In this document: positions 1-14,200 of the stretch, one piece after another
Position numbering within the stretch: the stretch's first letter is position 1
Layout: the number at the start of each line of letters is the position of its first letter
NCBI RefSeq assembly: GCF_014805625.2
Contig: NW_023998416.1
Location: 34,580,750 to 34,644,749 of the forward strand
Length of the DNA: 64,000 bases
From: Glossina fuscipes
Taxonomy: Eukaryota; Arthropoda; Insecta; Diptera; Glossinidae
Direction: 5' to 3'
Translations under genes and position numbers: made by a program
The notes under the pieces: generated by a model
Seen by the model: the letters and a program-made list of their open reading frames with translations, nothing else
The model's database searches: none
What the model was told of the DNA's origin: nothing

Positions 1-90
1 TCTGTTGTTCAGTTACGGTATAATTTTGTTGATTGTCTGTTCGTTTGCTTGCTGTCGATCTGATGTTGTCCGTTGTTTTCTATATATCAA

Positions 91-127
91 TGTATGTATG
101 TATGTATGTATGCATGTATGTATGTAT
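91..127. repeat. TATG tetranucleotide microsatellite
   Basis: About nine imperfect TATG units, one changed to CATG. It accounts for the Met/Tyr/Val/Cys-rich open frame across it. Confidence 0.85.
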
Positions 128-1327
128 CTTCGTGTATGCGCGTGTATGTGTAAATGTGTATGGATGCAGAGTGAGCAACACATTTTTGTGCTACTGCACT
201 TAACAGCACGTTGTTCGCGTTGTTGTTGTTGCATTGCATATACCACCACCACGAAGCAGACATCTGCCGCCAGCTATGCTATGCTTATGTTGTACAATAA
301 CTAAGGTAAGTAAGTATTTTGTGGATCGCATGATAGTGGAAACCATATGCTATTACTTTCGTTTTCATTAACTCTGCCAGACCTAAGACCGGAGCAGACT
401 ACGGATCAGCTCTGTTAACGCGTTGCTCTCTATCTGCAATTTTTCACGATGTTTTTAAGTTTTCTGTGCTCTTTGCTTTTTTCTTTTTTTTTTTTTTTTT
501 GTTATGATGTTCAAGGTGATCTTCAAAAGCGTTTTTTTTTTTTTGCAAAATTGTGCACTGATTTTGTTTTTCTTTTGTGATTTTTTAAGAAAAATGATAC
601 CGTCACAGATAGTTGCAAGTGTTTCAAATAAGTTGTAACTCTTGCACTTAGCCGCAACAGATTCTTAGCATTGCGCCCATAATTGTGTAGCAAATTGACG
701 ATAGATTCAAGTAGTTTTCGCAAACGCCATTTTTACCAATCGCAGATAGATAGGGTGAGCAAAGTTCATTGCAAGTCTAGAGACGAGATCGCTCTTATTT
801 TTTTTTTCTTAATCTTTGCGTTTTGTTTTTGTTCAAGTTTTTCTTAAAAGGTTCACTTTGCATTTATCATCAGCGGCAGCATCGGCGCTCATTATTAAAA
901 CATAACATTTGTTCTGACCAAATGTTGCACTGTTACTCAACAGCAGATGATTTTTTCATTTAAAAGTAATTGTTTTTCATCAAAACCAAAAAAGTAAAGA
1001 AGAAAACAACAAAAATCAAATCTGATGATGACTGTGAGATTTAAATCAATTAGATTTTTAGTTCAATTATAGAGTTTGAATGCTACCGGACGGTTAGTTT
1101 TGATTTAAATTTCGATTGTATCTCACATGTGTGCGTTTTTGCACTGCATTCCACATAAATTAATGTGACCTTCGAACCTTTCAAAATACCGTTGTCTTAA
1201 TCGTAGGTACTCTCACACAACTCTACTCGGAAAGGTTAGTATTTTCTTGTATTTATATATACTTTACATATAATTACGTAGAGCAATTAATGTTTCCATG
1301 TTTTCTAAATAAACTTGCTAAGCTCAA

Positions 1328-1366
1328 GATGAAGATGAAGATGAAGATGAAGATGAAGATGAAGAT
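1328..1366. repeat. GATGAA hexanucleotide tandem repeat
   Basis: Thirteen triplets alternate GAT and GAA without a mismatch over 39 bp. It would encode Asp-Glu repeats if translated, but no flanking coding frame supports that. Confidence 0.9.
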
Positions 1367-3117
1367 GTTAATACATCAGCAAGTAGAGTTGAACTTGTTT
1401 TCATTTCAAATACAAACCGCTAGGTGTTTACATTACGCCCTGCATTAGGGTAAGCGCAGGTATCAGCACAAGAGAAATTTGAGGAACATTGCACCCTATT
1501 CACCGGTAGGATATTGGATATGATCGTCCTGACCACCGAGCCAGTCAGTGAAAAGGACTTCGACTAATCGATTAGTCGATAAGATGCCTTAGGATTCTTC
1601 CCACTAGTAAAGCATATTAATGTACTCTTTTTTGCTCTGCTTTTTGGTTCGCTTAGGCAATATGGCTTTGTGAGAGGTGGGGTTAAATTATTATTAACTA
1701 AATTGTTATCATTCGCAACTAACATTCACTTGTAATTAGACTCAGGTTAAATTCAAATTTATGGCACTTACATCGCATATCTCAATGTCTGTGACTGATC
1801 TACAAAACCCTGGCTTACTAATCATCGCGAAGATAAGTGATAAGATAACTCAAGATATTTTACGTACTTTTACCTTTGTGTACCCTATTATTAATCATAT
1901 TAGAATTGTTAAGAGAATTTCGTGTGAACGTTGAATGAATCACTTAAGGAATCATTGCAACACATTGAAATAACAAATTATTCCACGTCAATGAAGGTTC
2001 ATCACGTGCTTGTGGCCATAAAAATTTATTGCAACGTCATTCGTTACTGGTGACGAAATTTGAATAAATGTTTTATTCACATAATGAAATAAAGAAAAAA
2101 TAAAAAAAAATAAAAACGAAAAATCTCTTAATTTTTATAGTAAATCATTTGTCATATCTTTGGGACAGCCCGCTATGCCTCGACTGTGCAATTTTTCTCA
2201 GTTTAATGCGAAATGATTTAATAAATATTATTATTGAATAAAAGCGACGAAGAAAATGAAATATTTATGCACAAAACTTGAAACTATAAATCAAATCCTA
2301 ATAAAGCCAATCAAGGGTGAACACATAACGCATAATTTAGCACGATTTCCGTAATGCATGGTAAAGAGCAGCAAGTTCGCCAAAATGAAATGATTTCGAT
2401 AACAGCATTTGCCTTTCAAATGATGACGAAGGCGCCTAAGTAAGTGTGCGTTTAAGTAAGTAAATAGGTATGAGATGTGTTTTTTGTGTGTTTAAGTGTT
2501 TGCTTAAATGTTTGAATGACCACCAGATAACGTTGCATAAAAATCGTGTTTTACACATTTTAAGATATTATTTAGGAAATATATATTTTCACCTACAACA
2601 CACAACACACAACAAATTTACGGTCAAACATATCTTTCAAAGTGCTATCCATTTCGAAGCACTTTACCAGAGATTTTTATTTTCTTTTACATTTTCCACA
2701 ATATTTCTCTCAGTTAGTTAATAGTTGCACCACATTTACTGGAATGGTCAAGTTTTGTGATCGTCATGCAGTTGCTTTTGCAATACGGCATTAATAGCTG
2801 CAATCGTGGCAACATATTGACCAATTGCATGCTTCATGCATATATTGCTTAATATTTTCATTTTAAATATATAACCTCAAGCTCGCAACTGAGCAAAGTC
2901 CCCGCGCAAAACAGCCTCCAAACAACTTTAACCAGCAATCGCTCAAAATGCATCTTTGTCACAAATATGCACGCGTGCGTGCATCGCGAAATATATTTAA
3001 GATGCAGTCATATTACGTATGTATGGATATATGTATATATGTATGTAAGCATACTTGTTGTTTAAATTGTTCGTACATCTTTCCAATTGAAATGATTTAT
3101 CTTTAATCTACGCATCG

Positions 3118-3163
3118 AGCAGCAGCAAATAGCAACAGAAACAGCAACAGTAACAGCAGCAGT
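3118..3163. repeat. CAG/CAA-rich (opa-like) tract
   Basis: Imperfect AGCAACAG/AGCAGC repeats resembling the opa repeats common in fly DNA. There is no coding context. Confidence 0.6.
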
Positions 3164-4014
3164 TGTAAGCCTTTGCAATTCCTTTAACTCTCTAAATATA
3201 TCGCTTCTTAGCCGCTAAAAACGGCCATTAAACATTTTAGATAAAGTAAATCTAATTCCTCTTTCTTTCCACGTACATACATACATATAATATGTACATG
3301 TTGTAATGAAGTTAAGTGAATGGATTTTCTCAAGCATTTTTCTAACCTACAAATACAAATGCAAATGCGAAATGCAAGCATTTGTTGAAACATTTGATTT
3401 CATTGCAAGCTAAAAACAAGTTCAATTAGTCCTCTGTACGCTGTCAAATGACAGATGTCTTTAGATATACAGATAGATATATGTTAACATGCAAAGCAAG
3501 TAGGTATGTGCTTCGGATTAAAATAACTCGAAGAAGAGACGACATTAAGATGAAGTTTCATTTCCTGTTTATTTATATATATTTCGATTTTTTCTTCTTT
3601 TTCGAGGTTAAGTATCTGGTTTTACTTATTAAATTAGAGCAATTTGTTAGGAGCGGGACTCGCCAATACAAACCTGAATCCATCAATTGTAATTAACGGC
3701 AAACTTCACTTCCTTCTTTTTTTTAGTTTCGCTGTCTAAGCTAATTAAGGGCACTTTCTGCTTTGTTTTCCATAAAATTCAACTAACCAACGCTTACTAT
3801 CCAGGGACGGTGTGTACAGTCATCAATGGAGTTCACCTCAAGTTCTCTTTTTCTTTTTTAAGTCTTATCCTTATGCCCTTATCTAAAGGTCTATCGCTAC
3901 GGGTAATCAAAATAATACCTTCAACTATATTTACTCTCTTTTTTCCCACCAAAATTGACATTTATGTTTAATATTGGTTGGCAAATCACCATTAAATACC
4001 CTACACCGCTTCGC

Positions 4015-4318
4015 TTAATTCAGTTATTCATATAACGGTTTTCCAAAATAAGCTCTCACATGGGAAGTGTTCGAAAAAGTGGTCCGATCCGAACGATTTT
4101 CAATACCGTTCGTCGTTGAGGCACAGCACGTCAGTGCAACAAATTTCATCAAAATATGTCAACAATTAGTGTTGGTAGTGTAGTTTGAAAATAAGGAACA
4201 AGACGGACAGACGCACTTAGCTCGGTATAACAAAAAGTCGATCGATCTCAAGTTCTTCTGAGTATTGGGTACATTCCTACAAACTTAGCACACCTTGTTT
4301 CTGTGTAGGGTAGTGAAA
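4015..4318 (+). repeat. degenerate dispersed repeat, copy 1 (INE-1-like layout)
   Basis: A run resembling GACGGACAGACGCACTTAGC at about 4202 is followed by a spacer. The copy ends in a small inverted motif, ACACCTTG...TGTGTAGGGTA, near 4291-4315. The same order of blocks recurs at 10290, 13001, 35530 and 39505, so this is one dispersed family. The layout is like the short non-coding INE-1/DINE-type elements of flies. That family name is an inference. Confidence 0.5.
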
Positions 4319-6062
4319 TAAAAAAAACGCCTACTAATAGAATTAATTAAAATTAAAATTCTTTTTCCAAAATTTTTATTTCAATTTAGTCCTGATTTGA
4401 TTAAACTGTATCTTTAGAAATGTTTTTATTGTATTGTCACGATTAAAAATGATTATGTGCCAATGGCTGTACTAGCTTATGTGAATTCTAGAGAGGGGAT
4501 TGCTTTTCAAAATGTTCTACAAGATATCCATCCACGTTTCGGAAATTTCTAAATTTTCTTATGCGGTGAAAAGTGTAGGGTATCGAATAGGCTGCATGAT
4601 CGACATGCCTGCTTTCTGTGATAGGTTTCTAAGCCTTTTATAATATAATATTCACACACTTATGTTACATAATAAACCAAAAAATTTAATTTAATATATT
4701 TGTTTAGATGTTTTGCAAGTGGGCTGGACGGACATTGAAATGAGAAGGAAAACCCAACCACAGAAAGCCCAAACAATAGCCAACAAAGTAGTGATGGTAG
4801 CAGTAGTAGTAGTAGGAAAAAACATATATATTAGAGAGGATGGCTTACAAATGCTGTCAAGTGTAAAACCAACAACAAGAAAATGAAAGTAAATTCGCAA
4901 TGATATCTGGAGGAGAAGATGTACTCGTATCTACAAAATACACATAACATATGATTAACATAATAACTTCATTTTAGTAGCAGGAAATTTTTAGAAAATA
5001 AAAATAACATTTTCATGCAAATTAAAAGAAAAAGTAAATTTTGACAAAGTATTCATAACCGAACTGTGAATGAATAAATGCAATATTTACATACGAGTAT
5101 GTACCGTATGATGTGCTTTACATTGGTCAGGAAAGAAGGCCATCATCATTAATACTAAAAAACGAAGAAGAAGAAGACCAAGAAGAAGAAGAAAGAAACA
5201 AAACCAAGTCAAACAACGATCATATGAACATTCGAACTATTATGCAATAAACGATTGTGTTTTTATTTTTATTTATTTTTTTTTTTTTTTTGTTTTTCGC
5301 CTTACCCAACTACCTCATCTTACCATCGTGTAATATATTTGCTGAAAACCGATCAAAAAAAAATTTAAAAAAACCAATAAACTGAAACAACAAACAATTC
5401 GTGTGCAATTATGTGGCAGAGTCGGAGATTTCAGGTTACAGCTTCTTCTTGTACGCTGCATTATTATACATCTTTGGTATTTACTGACCAATACCAGTTA
5501 AGTTAATGATTATCATAATGAACACCATAAACTTCATTTATAATCACTTTAAACTACTTAAGAAAACCGAAACCACGAAAAACAACATGAATGCAACACT
5601 TCTTCACGTGTATTATAAGAAGCACATCGTAAAGTGTCTACGAAACCAATAATCAGAGCACCCTGATAGCTGTTATTGTGTATCATTGTACAAGTGTTTT
5701 TTCTTTTTTTCGGTAACTTTTTTTGTTTTTCTTCTTTTTCAAGTCTTCATACTTCATACTTTATACTCCATATTGGTGTGCATGCGTGTATGCGTGTTTA
5801 TGTTTTTTGGTCAAGTTGTTGGTCACTAACCAGCGTCTACAGTGAAACTCAATACCCTTCACTCATTCGCCTCAGCCAAATCTCGTGATCTTAAAATTCA
5901 GTCTCAGAAGTATCATAACATTAATCATCGGTTAAGTTTATGAACATTATCGCACAGCTGTCAATATCCATTTATGTTTTTATGAATACATTGCTATATG
6001 CATAATAACATTGTATACTTATTGTTGATTTTTCACATAGATGTGTATGTGTGTATATATAG

Positions 6063-6098
<36 letters not shown>

Positions 6099-9000
6099 AT
6101 GTAAAAATTGATAAGAAATTTTGTAATCTCTGACAATCCTTGTTCCATTTTGATTTCATTTACGTTTTGGATTTTAAAGTCATTCTCTCGTTAACTCATC
6201 ACCTGCTACCGTATTTAAGTAAGTTTTGTGTTTAACATCATTATCATTTTTTATATATAATCGTTATTTTGATTGAGTAAAATGTTCAAAAAGAAAAAAC
6301 CCCATATTTTTTGATTTATAACTTAATCTCGATTTAATTATTGCCTCTAATTAATGATTTATATCCTGAAGAAAATTTCGGAACTGAAACTGATTTCTTT
6401 GACTGGGCTAACCATCAGCATCTTATGTTCACATCTAGAAAGGAACATCAAGTTCCATAAATTCCAGGATGATTCAAAGTATGACCTATTATCATCCAGA
6501 TTTCAATAATTTCAAACAAGTTTCCCCAAAGTAATTTTTCGAAGCAGTGAAGGAATCATTTTTGAAGTAATATGCAAAAATGGCCGCCTTCAGGTTTTAA
6601 TTGAGTAAGAATTTCACCTATCTGCCAACGTATAAAACCAATCAAGAAAGTAATATGAAACTTTATCTAACTGCGAATGCTTAGCACATGAACACATAAC
6701 CACGCTCACATGAATAGAGTGAACGTTGCCGTGAGAAAACAAAAAATGGATTTTTTAAAAGGCTTGTAAGATAATGGGAAAAACCTGCCTTTGTCTAAAA
6801 AATTGTCTGTAAAACATTTCAAAATGTTTGATTAATTGAAATAAATACAATCGTTCAGCAAAACTAGCATTTACTAGTTATAGCACAAAAGATTTGAACG
6901 CAATTTTCCTACAAGATCCCTTTAACTTATTGGCACTAGAACTGCGGTCGTTTCATATATGAAGGTTTCTACCCCTTTCACATATTCATTGAAGTCGCAA
7001 ATATTAAGAAAAATTGTTGAAATTTGGCGGCGTATGCTTATACAGCGTAAACTATACAGAACTTGAAGTAATTTTTATTGCACTTGTGTGAGAAATTTGC
7101 TTGTGATTTTAGTAAAAGAGGACCGATAAGCTCTTGCGAAATGATGAAGAAATAATTCGCTAAGAAATTGAAAAAATATTTATTTATTAATCTTGTAATG
7201 AAGGTTATGTTTACTATCATAACAAAGCGTAGGCTATTTATGCGACCAAGGCTTTAGATGAATGCATGCATATTTATATATATATGTATATATATAATAG
7301 TTGATGTACCAATAAACTGCTTATGTATGAATTTTAAAAACGAAAAAGTTGACGGCAGTTTATATATTAATGTTAACTAATTTAGAAATCATAATTAATT
7401 GTGTATAATACTTCCAAATTTTATTATTTGCTTAAGAGCTGGTTTTTTTTTTTATTTACGCTCAATCATAATGTTAGGGATTGTTTTCACACTATATTTA
7501 ATCCAGACACCAATCAATGACCTAACTTGGAGTTGGAAACAGAAATCACTCAAAAAAAAAAAAAAGAAAAGAAGAAAAACACACTTTGATCGACTAACTA
7601 ACTAACCCACACGAAATTCCAGCGGTGAGCTGCATGCAATCCTACCTACCACAACATCACAACATCATCAACGAAGAGATAACTCTGACGTAAGAGTTAG
7701 TTTAGTGAAAAAGTAAAAGCAAATCATCCTCTCCTCTGACCGATGCTTTTGCACTTGTGCACACGAATTACTATTTTTCATGCCATCTTATAATAGCAAT
7801 AGTTTTGATATATAAGCAGTGGGTTTTTCCGAAATAAAATGTTCATCATCGTTACTAGCTTGAGAATGTTGCTCCTTATGTAACGAATGTGTGCCAAAAA
7901 TGCCATAAAAAAACAGCTGGACTTTTTTTTTAGGTTGGGGATTAATTGGATTTGTTTATTTTTATATACGTACACATACATGCAAACGGCATTTCTATGC
8001 ATAATGCATTTACGAAATTATTTCTAGTTTCAATTTTATCAGAAAATTGCTTCGATTTATGGAAGATGATGAGAATTTCTAAAAAAAAAACTTTAAAATT
8101 TTGAATCGAATTATGTGAGATGTTTTATCACTTTTGCCTCGTGGAAAGCAAATACTTGAAAATGTGTAAAGCTTCTCTGAACATGAACAAGAAAGAAGCT
8201 GCAATATTCTTCTTATTACGTCCTTCCCACTGTCGATCAATGAATGAAAACAAAAGCGATATGGATGGACAAGGGGGGCTTTGCACCTCTTCGCCTAGAA
8301 CAATACACAAAAATTTATATCTTTCGTCCATGTGTAGGCGTACTTTCCATGACATGAGATTTTAGGCGAAGTATGGTTGCGACGATGAAGGCAGTCGTTT
8401 ATCATCTTTCTCTTCCGCAAACAAAAACTTCAGAGAGAAAGTATTTTATCGAATCGTTTGAAACCTAAAGCTAAAACCAGATAAAAAGATAAAAGTCATT
8501 TCGTTAAAAAAAATTTCGCACTTCACTAAAAAATTTGTATTTGCGGTCCTTAAAAACCTGTAAAAAAAATAGGATAAACCGGGCTCGCCCATTCATTGCG
8601 GCACATTAAAAAAATTATCAGAGATACACGAGGTGGCACAACGATTGTTTACCGTAATAGAAAATACTTCCAAAATACCACTAAATATCGTAAAGATGAT
8701 ATGATACTAGTGAAGTCGTCTTTTCTAGCATGGAGATAAAACGATAGAAGGCAATCTTCATGAGCTCCAACATTTAAGGTCGTTTGCAATAAAAATTAAA
8801 CTAAAAGTTCATTAACAACTAATTAACTTAACTCCTCGTTACACTCCAACCGATATTCATGTTTACCTGCAAAATTTCTTCATGAAAGAAAAGGGTTAAT
8901 GAAAATAACTACAGGGTTGACAAAATTAAATAAGGAAGTCATTCTGAGCAGGTAAAAAGTCAATCAAATCAAGTAAAAATCCATCATAAAAATTTGACTA

Positions 9001-10289
9001 ACAATTAGCAAAATATCTCTAATTAAGGTGTTGCTTAAGAGTGCCTGTTAATATACTCTGTGCGACAGTAGACATTCCGTTAACACTACTAAAACTGTTG
9101 TCTAATGCGCTGGGAATAATCTCGCGAAATATATGTCGAATCAAGGAGTAGTTTCGTCCAATTATGGGTGTCATCTTCATTGAAGATCTCAAACTTCTTT
9201 ATATTGATTTCGTTAAGCATTTGCATCTCAGTGGCAACGCTGTAGAACGCAATATATATGTATGTATACACATGGGCTTAGATTTCTTACTGAAATTTTA
9301 ACTTTGTGTATAACTAATAGTCCCCTCCAAACTTTGTTCAAAAGAAAAAAAAAATTTTTCGAGTTTCGAGTTCCCGGAATAGTCAAAAAACTTAAGCAAA
9401 TTTAAGGTATCTCTCCAACGTTTTGTAGTTAAGAGCTATCTGTTGCTCAATAAATAGCGTAGGACAGGTAACCTTGAGCGACCTCGACTAGTAATTGACA
9501 CAGAAAAAAGTTTTAAAAAACGATTGAATGCTCCCTCGTCTCATGCTTGTTTAAGAAGCGAAAAAAACTCAATTCGCCTGCATTGACATCTTTTATATAT
9601 AATCGTGACCTCAATAGTGTTAAGTGTTTTAATTTAATCTCCACGTTTATTGTATTATTATTATTCTTTTGCGCATTTTTCGTAACACAATTAATCAATT
9701 AGTAAATGGTTTTCTTTCTTCTTCTTCTTATATGAACAAAATAACGAGTAAGAAAGTTGTATTCGGATGAAACCGAATCTCGCATTCCCACCACCATACA
9801 CATTTTTACTTCCCCCTTGCGTGAATGGAATAAAATCCATCTTCTATCTTTTAGTTCGCTAAAACATGTTGTTACGATAAATATTAATCCACGTCCCCAC
9901 GAAATTTATTTAAGAATTATCGCACTTTTAGGCACATAGTATATCTTCAGTTGGGCAATGTCCAAAATAATTTCAAGCTTTCTGCGCTGCTTCGCTCAAA
10001 AAATTGAAAAAAAAGAAAATTTAATCACTTATAACTTGATTGGCGCGTGGCTGATCGTTTCCGTTTTTGTACATAAATAGTAGAGTTTTCTGTAAAGTAA
10101 ACGTAGAAAATTCCAGCCTTCATAACAAGTTAGTGTTATGAGCAAACGTTTCCAAAAATTTCTTTAGGAAAAAGGAGTTGCTTTGTGCTTAGGCTTTACT
10201 GACGTGTGCTCTGATCAATTTGGACCGTGTTCAATACTAATCTGCGTAGAGAAACTTCCAAATTTGAAGTCGATATCATCATTTTTGCA
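4319..10289. other. non-coding AT-rich stretch
   Basis: No supportable gene. It contains homopolymers, a TA dinucleotide array at 6066-6094, mixed AT repeats near 7270-7297, and low-complexity A/T-rich ORFs. I found no splice-bounded conserved peptide and no tRNA. Confidence 0.55.
6066..6094. repeat. TA dinucleotide array
   Basis: About 14 uninterrupted TA units. Confidence 0.9.
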
Positions 10290-10543
10290 GCTAGAAGACA
10301 GCCACGTAAATTCCAGATGGACAGACATGACTGAATCGATTTCGAGTTTCACTCTGACCAGACGTAATGCATACTTTGTCGGGTCTCTGAACCTTCCGTA
10401 CGAGTATAGCCCCGTCCTTCGGTAGTTGGTATAATAATAAATGAGTTTTTGTTATCCTCATTCCCTTTGAGAACATTTATCTCATTTGTTTTCGAATTTT
10501 TTCGAAATGCTTTGATTTATTTTTATACCCGCCACTGGGGGTA
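10290..10543 (+). repeat. degenerate dispersed repeat, copy 2
   Basis: It carries the GATGGACAGACATGACTGAATCG block at about 10316 and a degraded 'atactttgtcgggtctctga' block near 10372. A perfect short hairpin, TATACCC...GGGTATA, follows near 10526-10543. The hairpin resembles the terminal motif of the other copies. The boundary between this copy and the Proct 3' flank is not sharp. Confidence 0.45.
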
Positions 10544-11035
10544 TACTCACTTTGTTTTCTTCCTAGTTCTTCTACTTCTTTCTGCTAGTGCTTCTACTTC
10601 TAGTCCTGGAATTTATTTTTTTTAGGGTGAAAAAATTATAATAATAATATTTTAGATTTTATTTTTTTATTTATTTAATTTCATTATTTTTCTTTTTTGC
10701 TTTTTTCCTTTATATATATTTTTTCACATTTATTTATTTCAATATACAGAAATTTCTATTCTCATCATGGGTAAATAATTTATGCTACAATAAAATTATT
10801 GTTTTAGTTTTCATTAATAGTTTTTAAGTTTGCGTCGACTTTCCTTTCTTTAAATTTCGCTGTTATTTAAATTAATCTCTAATTCATTACAAATTTTTTA
10901 ATCTAAACGTTGAGGTGGTTTTTTCATATATCTTTAATTTTGAAAATTTATAAGAAAGTTTTCCTTTTTGACTTGGCTGATTTTTGCAGGATATAAACTG
11001 GATTGGAAAATTGATTAGAAATATCGCTTCGCTCT
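10544..11035 (-). other. 3' flank / likely 3' UTR of Proct
   Basis: This lies directly downstream of the Proct stop codon on the minus strand. Overlapping AATAAA signals on the minus strand at 10729-10738 are the best candidate poly(A) signals. They would give a 3' UTR of roughly 300 nt. The rest is AT-rich without coding. Confidence 0.4.
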
Positions 11036-11215
11036 TTAATAATAATGTCCGTTATCGTAAAGACCCCTTGGCATGTTGTACTTCCTATTTGCATCCATAT
11101 TGTTCAGGCTACCCAAAGAATTTAACCAATTAGCTCGCTGAGCTGACAAACTGTTGCCGTTTCCAATGCCATCGTTTGGTGATCGTTGCAAATCCTCGTT
11201 ACTAGATTCCAAAAT
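11036..11215 (-). CDS. Proct: Proct coding exon 2
   Basis: It encodes residues 46-104 and ends with TAA at 11036-11038. The acceptor is a T-rich tract ending in TTTTAAG before ATTTTGGAATC. Its first residues (ILESSNEDLQ) continue the exon-1 helix without a frame break. A longer frame reading through the acceptor starts with an intron-derived Met and is not used. Confidence 0.88.
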   Translation of the reverse strand: MLESSNEDLQRSPNDGIGNGNSLSAQRANWLNSLGSLNNMDANRKYNMPRGLYDNGHYY

Positions 11216-14200
11216 CTTAAAATTATAAAGAAAAGAAAATAAAAGAATTAAGAATTTCCTTCTAATCACTTCACTATGCGTTCAATTATGAGTTTAGTAT
11301 GAGTATTTTTTAATACAAAGCGCTCTGTCAGAAACTGTCAGAAAAAAAACGACTAGTTCGCTATTTAATCCATATTCACTTAACATCGAGATTCAAGTTT
11401 TATTTTAAAAAGTCTTTGCTAACTAGCAACCTTCTTTTAAAGCAATTCTCATTTGTCGCCTTAAATATTGGAGGATGACTTCCAAAAGGCAGGCTGCACT
11501 GTCGTGCTTTAAACTGCACCGCTTACAACCTCCAGTATTTTTCAAGTGAAGTCGCTTCTTGGCACTGCATGAAATTTCATCTCGTTTCTCTAAAAACTAT
11601 GTTTTTGCACCAATGAAGTTTTCCGCAAATCCCATCCATTCGATGCTCAATAACCTTCTCTCGTAACGTACATAGGGTTTTTTCTAGTGATTCACTTTAA
11701 ACTTTTTTTTAAAGCAATATTTTCAGAAAATCCTACATTTTTGAACAGAGATTATTAGCGATGCACCAGAGCAGATATTCTAACACAAAGGACTGCACTG
11801 TGAGAAATGCTGAACCGTCGTTTTAGTTTTCAACGATGATTAAGACAAAAACGTCGATCAGTGTACACAGAACACAGAAACACAGAAGGAAAATTTGTTG
11901 CAACCTAATCGTTGATGTTTCCTAAGATAATTCAAGACTCATAATTTCGTATTGTCAAGGAAGCCTCATCCCATGGATGCTTTTCTGGAGAAGTTTACTC
12001 AAATTAACCTTCAGTTTTTGCACTGATCTCATCGTTTCATCAAAAGTTTCTTTTCTGCATCGATTTGAGATTTACAAACAGATAATAGACACTGCGGGAC
12101 AGATTTGTATAGTATGGTGGGTGTGACAGCAATTCGAAGGTCAATTCAAGTAATTTTAAAGCACTGATATATCTGTTCCGTAGTTATTTGAAAAACAACC
12201 ATCTCGTGCCGAAATCTTTACACAAACTAATGAGTGCACCGCCTTTTGACATCTGCATCTCTTGCAATTTTATTTTTCAACTATCGAGAGCAATTTTTAG
12301 AAAGTGTTCATTTTTTCTCATCATCGCTTTGGTATGACACTTCACAGCATCATCAGAATGGATAGCGGTATGTATTGCTTTAAAGTCAGCAAACCATTTA
12401 CAAATTGTTGTTTTCGGCCGAAGACATTTGTCGTAACACAATTCAAGACCATGCTGAGTTTTTTCCATTTTTTTTTTTTGCTGTTCTAACTTACCCAAAT
12501 CATTTAATATACAAAACTACTTTACTTTTTTAAAAAATGTCTCGCATAAAGCTAACAGAGCTACGCATTATCACCCTTGGTTGCACATATATAAATGACA
12601 GGAGAAGCATGCAACAGAATTAGAGCAAGCGCAGCCGAAGTGTGTTTAATTGGCATAGGATTTCGAGTCCTTTTTTGGTGGCATTATGACAGATCTTATG
12701 CGAAAGGCTTGAGCGGCATATTTTCAACACAATGCGTGCGGATTTCTCAATCTTTTTGAAAATAACAGAAGTAGTGTCACAAAAAACTCGCATGAACTCT
12801 TAGGCAAATCATCGAGAATGATATGAACTTTTGATATTTGGCGTCGTTTGAGACTTGAAGTGTTCCGTAAATAATATGAATTTTCTGTGCGGGGGAATCA
12901 ACGTCCATACGCGGGTCCCGAAAACTATTGTCTAATGTCTTATACTTTCTTTACACATGAAAATCAAAAAGAAAGAAAGAAAAAGTGGAAGAAGTATATT
13001 CGGTCGCGATAGACGGACAGACGGACGTGCTTAAATCGTTTCAGAATTTTATGTTAATCAAGAATATGTATACTTTGTGCGGTACCTGAGGTCTCCTTCT
13101 GGGCGTTGCAAACGTTTGGACAAAATGGATAAACCCATCACGCTTCGGTGGTGGGTGCAAAGAAAATTTAGTCTCAAATATATATTTTTAGTCCTCGCGT
13201 TCTTAAGCCGTAAGACATGCAGTTAATTAGGATTTCATATTCATATCATTTCGTTGATTTCCACTGGTGATAGCATTTCATAATTATACAATTCACAACT
13301 TAATTAACAATTTTCATGCTCTAAGCGTGAGGCCATAGTGTACATTAAATTACGGTTAACATTATTTGAGCGTCTTTTATGTGTTAATTTTTTATATGTT
13401 ATTGTTTTTCTCATCAGCCGTAACGGCAACGACGACGACGACGACGATGACATAGTTAGTTGTACCATCTTCGTTCGTAATAGGTAATTCATCTTCTTAC
13501 CAAAGGTAAGAAGCGTTAAATTTGTGCACATTTTTACAATTGTTACCCTCGCGAACATTTGGTTAAACGTAAGTAAGGTAGCACAGGTAATTATGTTAAT
13601 AAACTCTTTGTATATAGAAATGTGACAAAATGCGTTAAAAGAAAAGAAGAAGAGACATCAATTTTCACATTCCTCATGGGAACTATGCTAATTATCGAGA
13701 GTAATTGAATTTTCCACATAAATATACATACATATATATATATATATATATGAATATATTTGTATACTTGCGTGTAATCTTTATTTGAATTCAAGACATT
13801 TTATTACTCAAATTAACAAACAGAGATAAGCGTAATATTGCGATAAAATAATTTGAAAAAAAAAACAAAATCATTTGCAACAAAAATGAAAAATGAACCC
13901 AAAAATTATTATTATCAACGCCGAGCTATGCATTAATTAATATATCAACGTTTTATGGTGTGAATCGCTTTAATCTAAGACTGAAGTCAAGTAAGTTCAA
14001 CGTTGGCTACACACATATGTAGGTATATGTGAAAGTCAAGATGTTAGAAATCGATACATCATTACCCGGCTAATTTGAACGCACCTCTCATCAGCAGCTA
14101 TAGAAAGAGAAAGAAAAAAAGCCCGCCCACAGCAATACGTAGACATAGGAAATCGTCCGAATACTTGTGCATCAGGCTGATGTTTATCAGCATATTTTTT

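Larger units (their letters stand above)
1..4014. other. non-coding AT-rich flank
   Basis: I see no gene here. The open frames are short, rich in homopolymer or tetranucleotide translations, and lack splice-bounded conserved peptides. The stretch holds a TATG microsatellite near 91-127, a GATGAA hexamer run at 1328-1366, several T or A homopolymers, and a CAG-rich tract near 3118-3163. It lies beyond the 3' end of the minus-strand Proct gene. It could hold regulatory DNA or an intron of a gene outside the window. Confidence 0.6.

Noticed and set aside
5..304. 99-residue open frame at the window start
   Set aside because: It is driven by the TATG microsatellite and Cys-rich low complexity.
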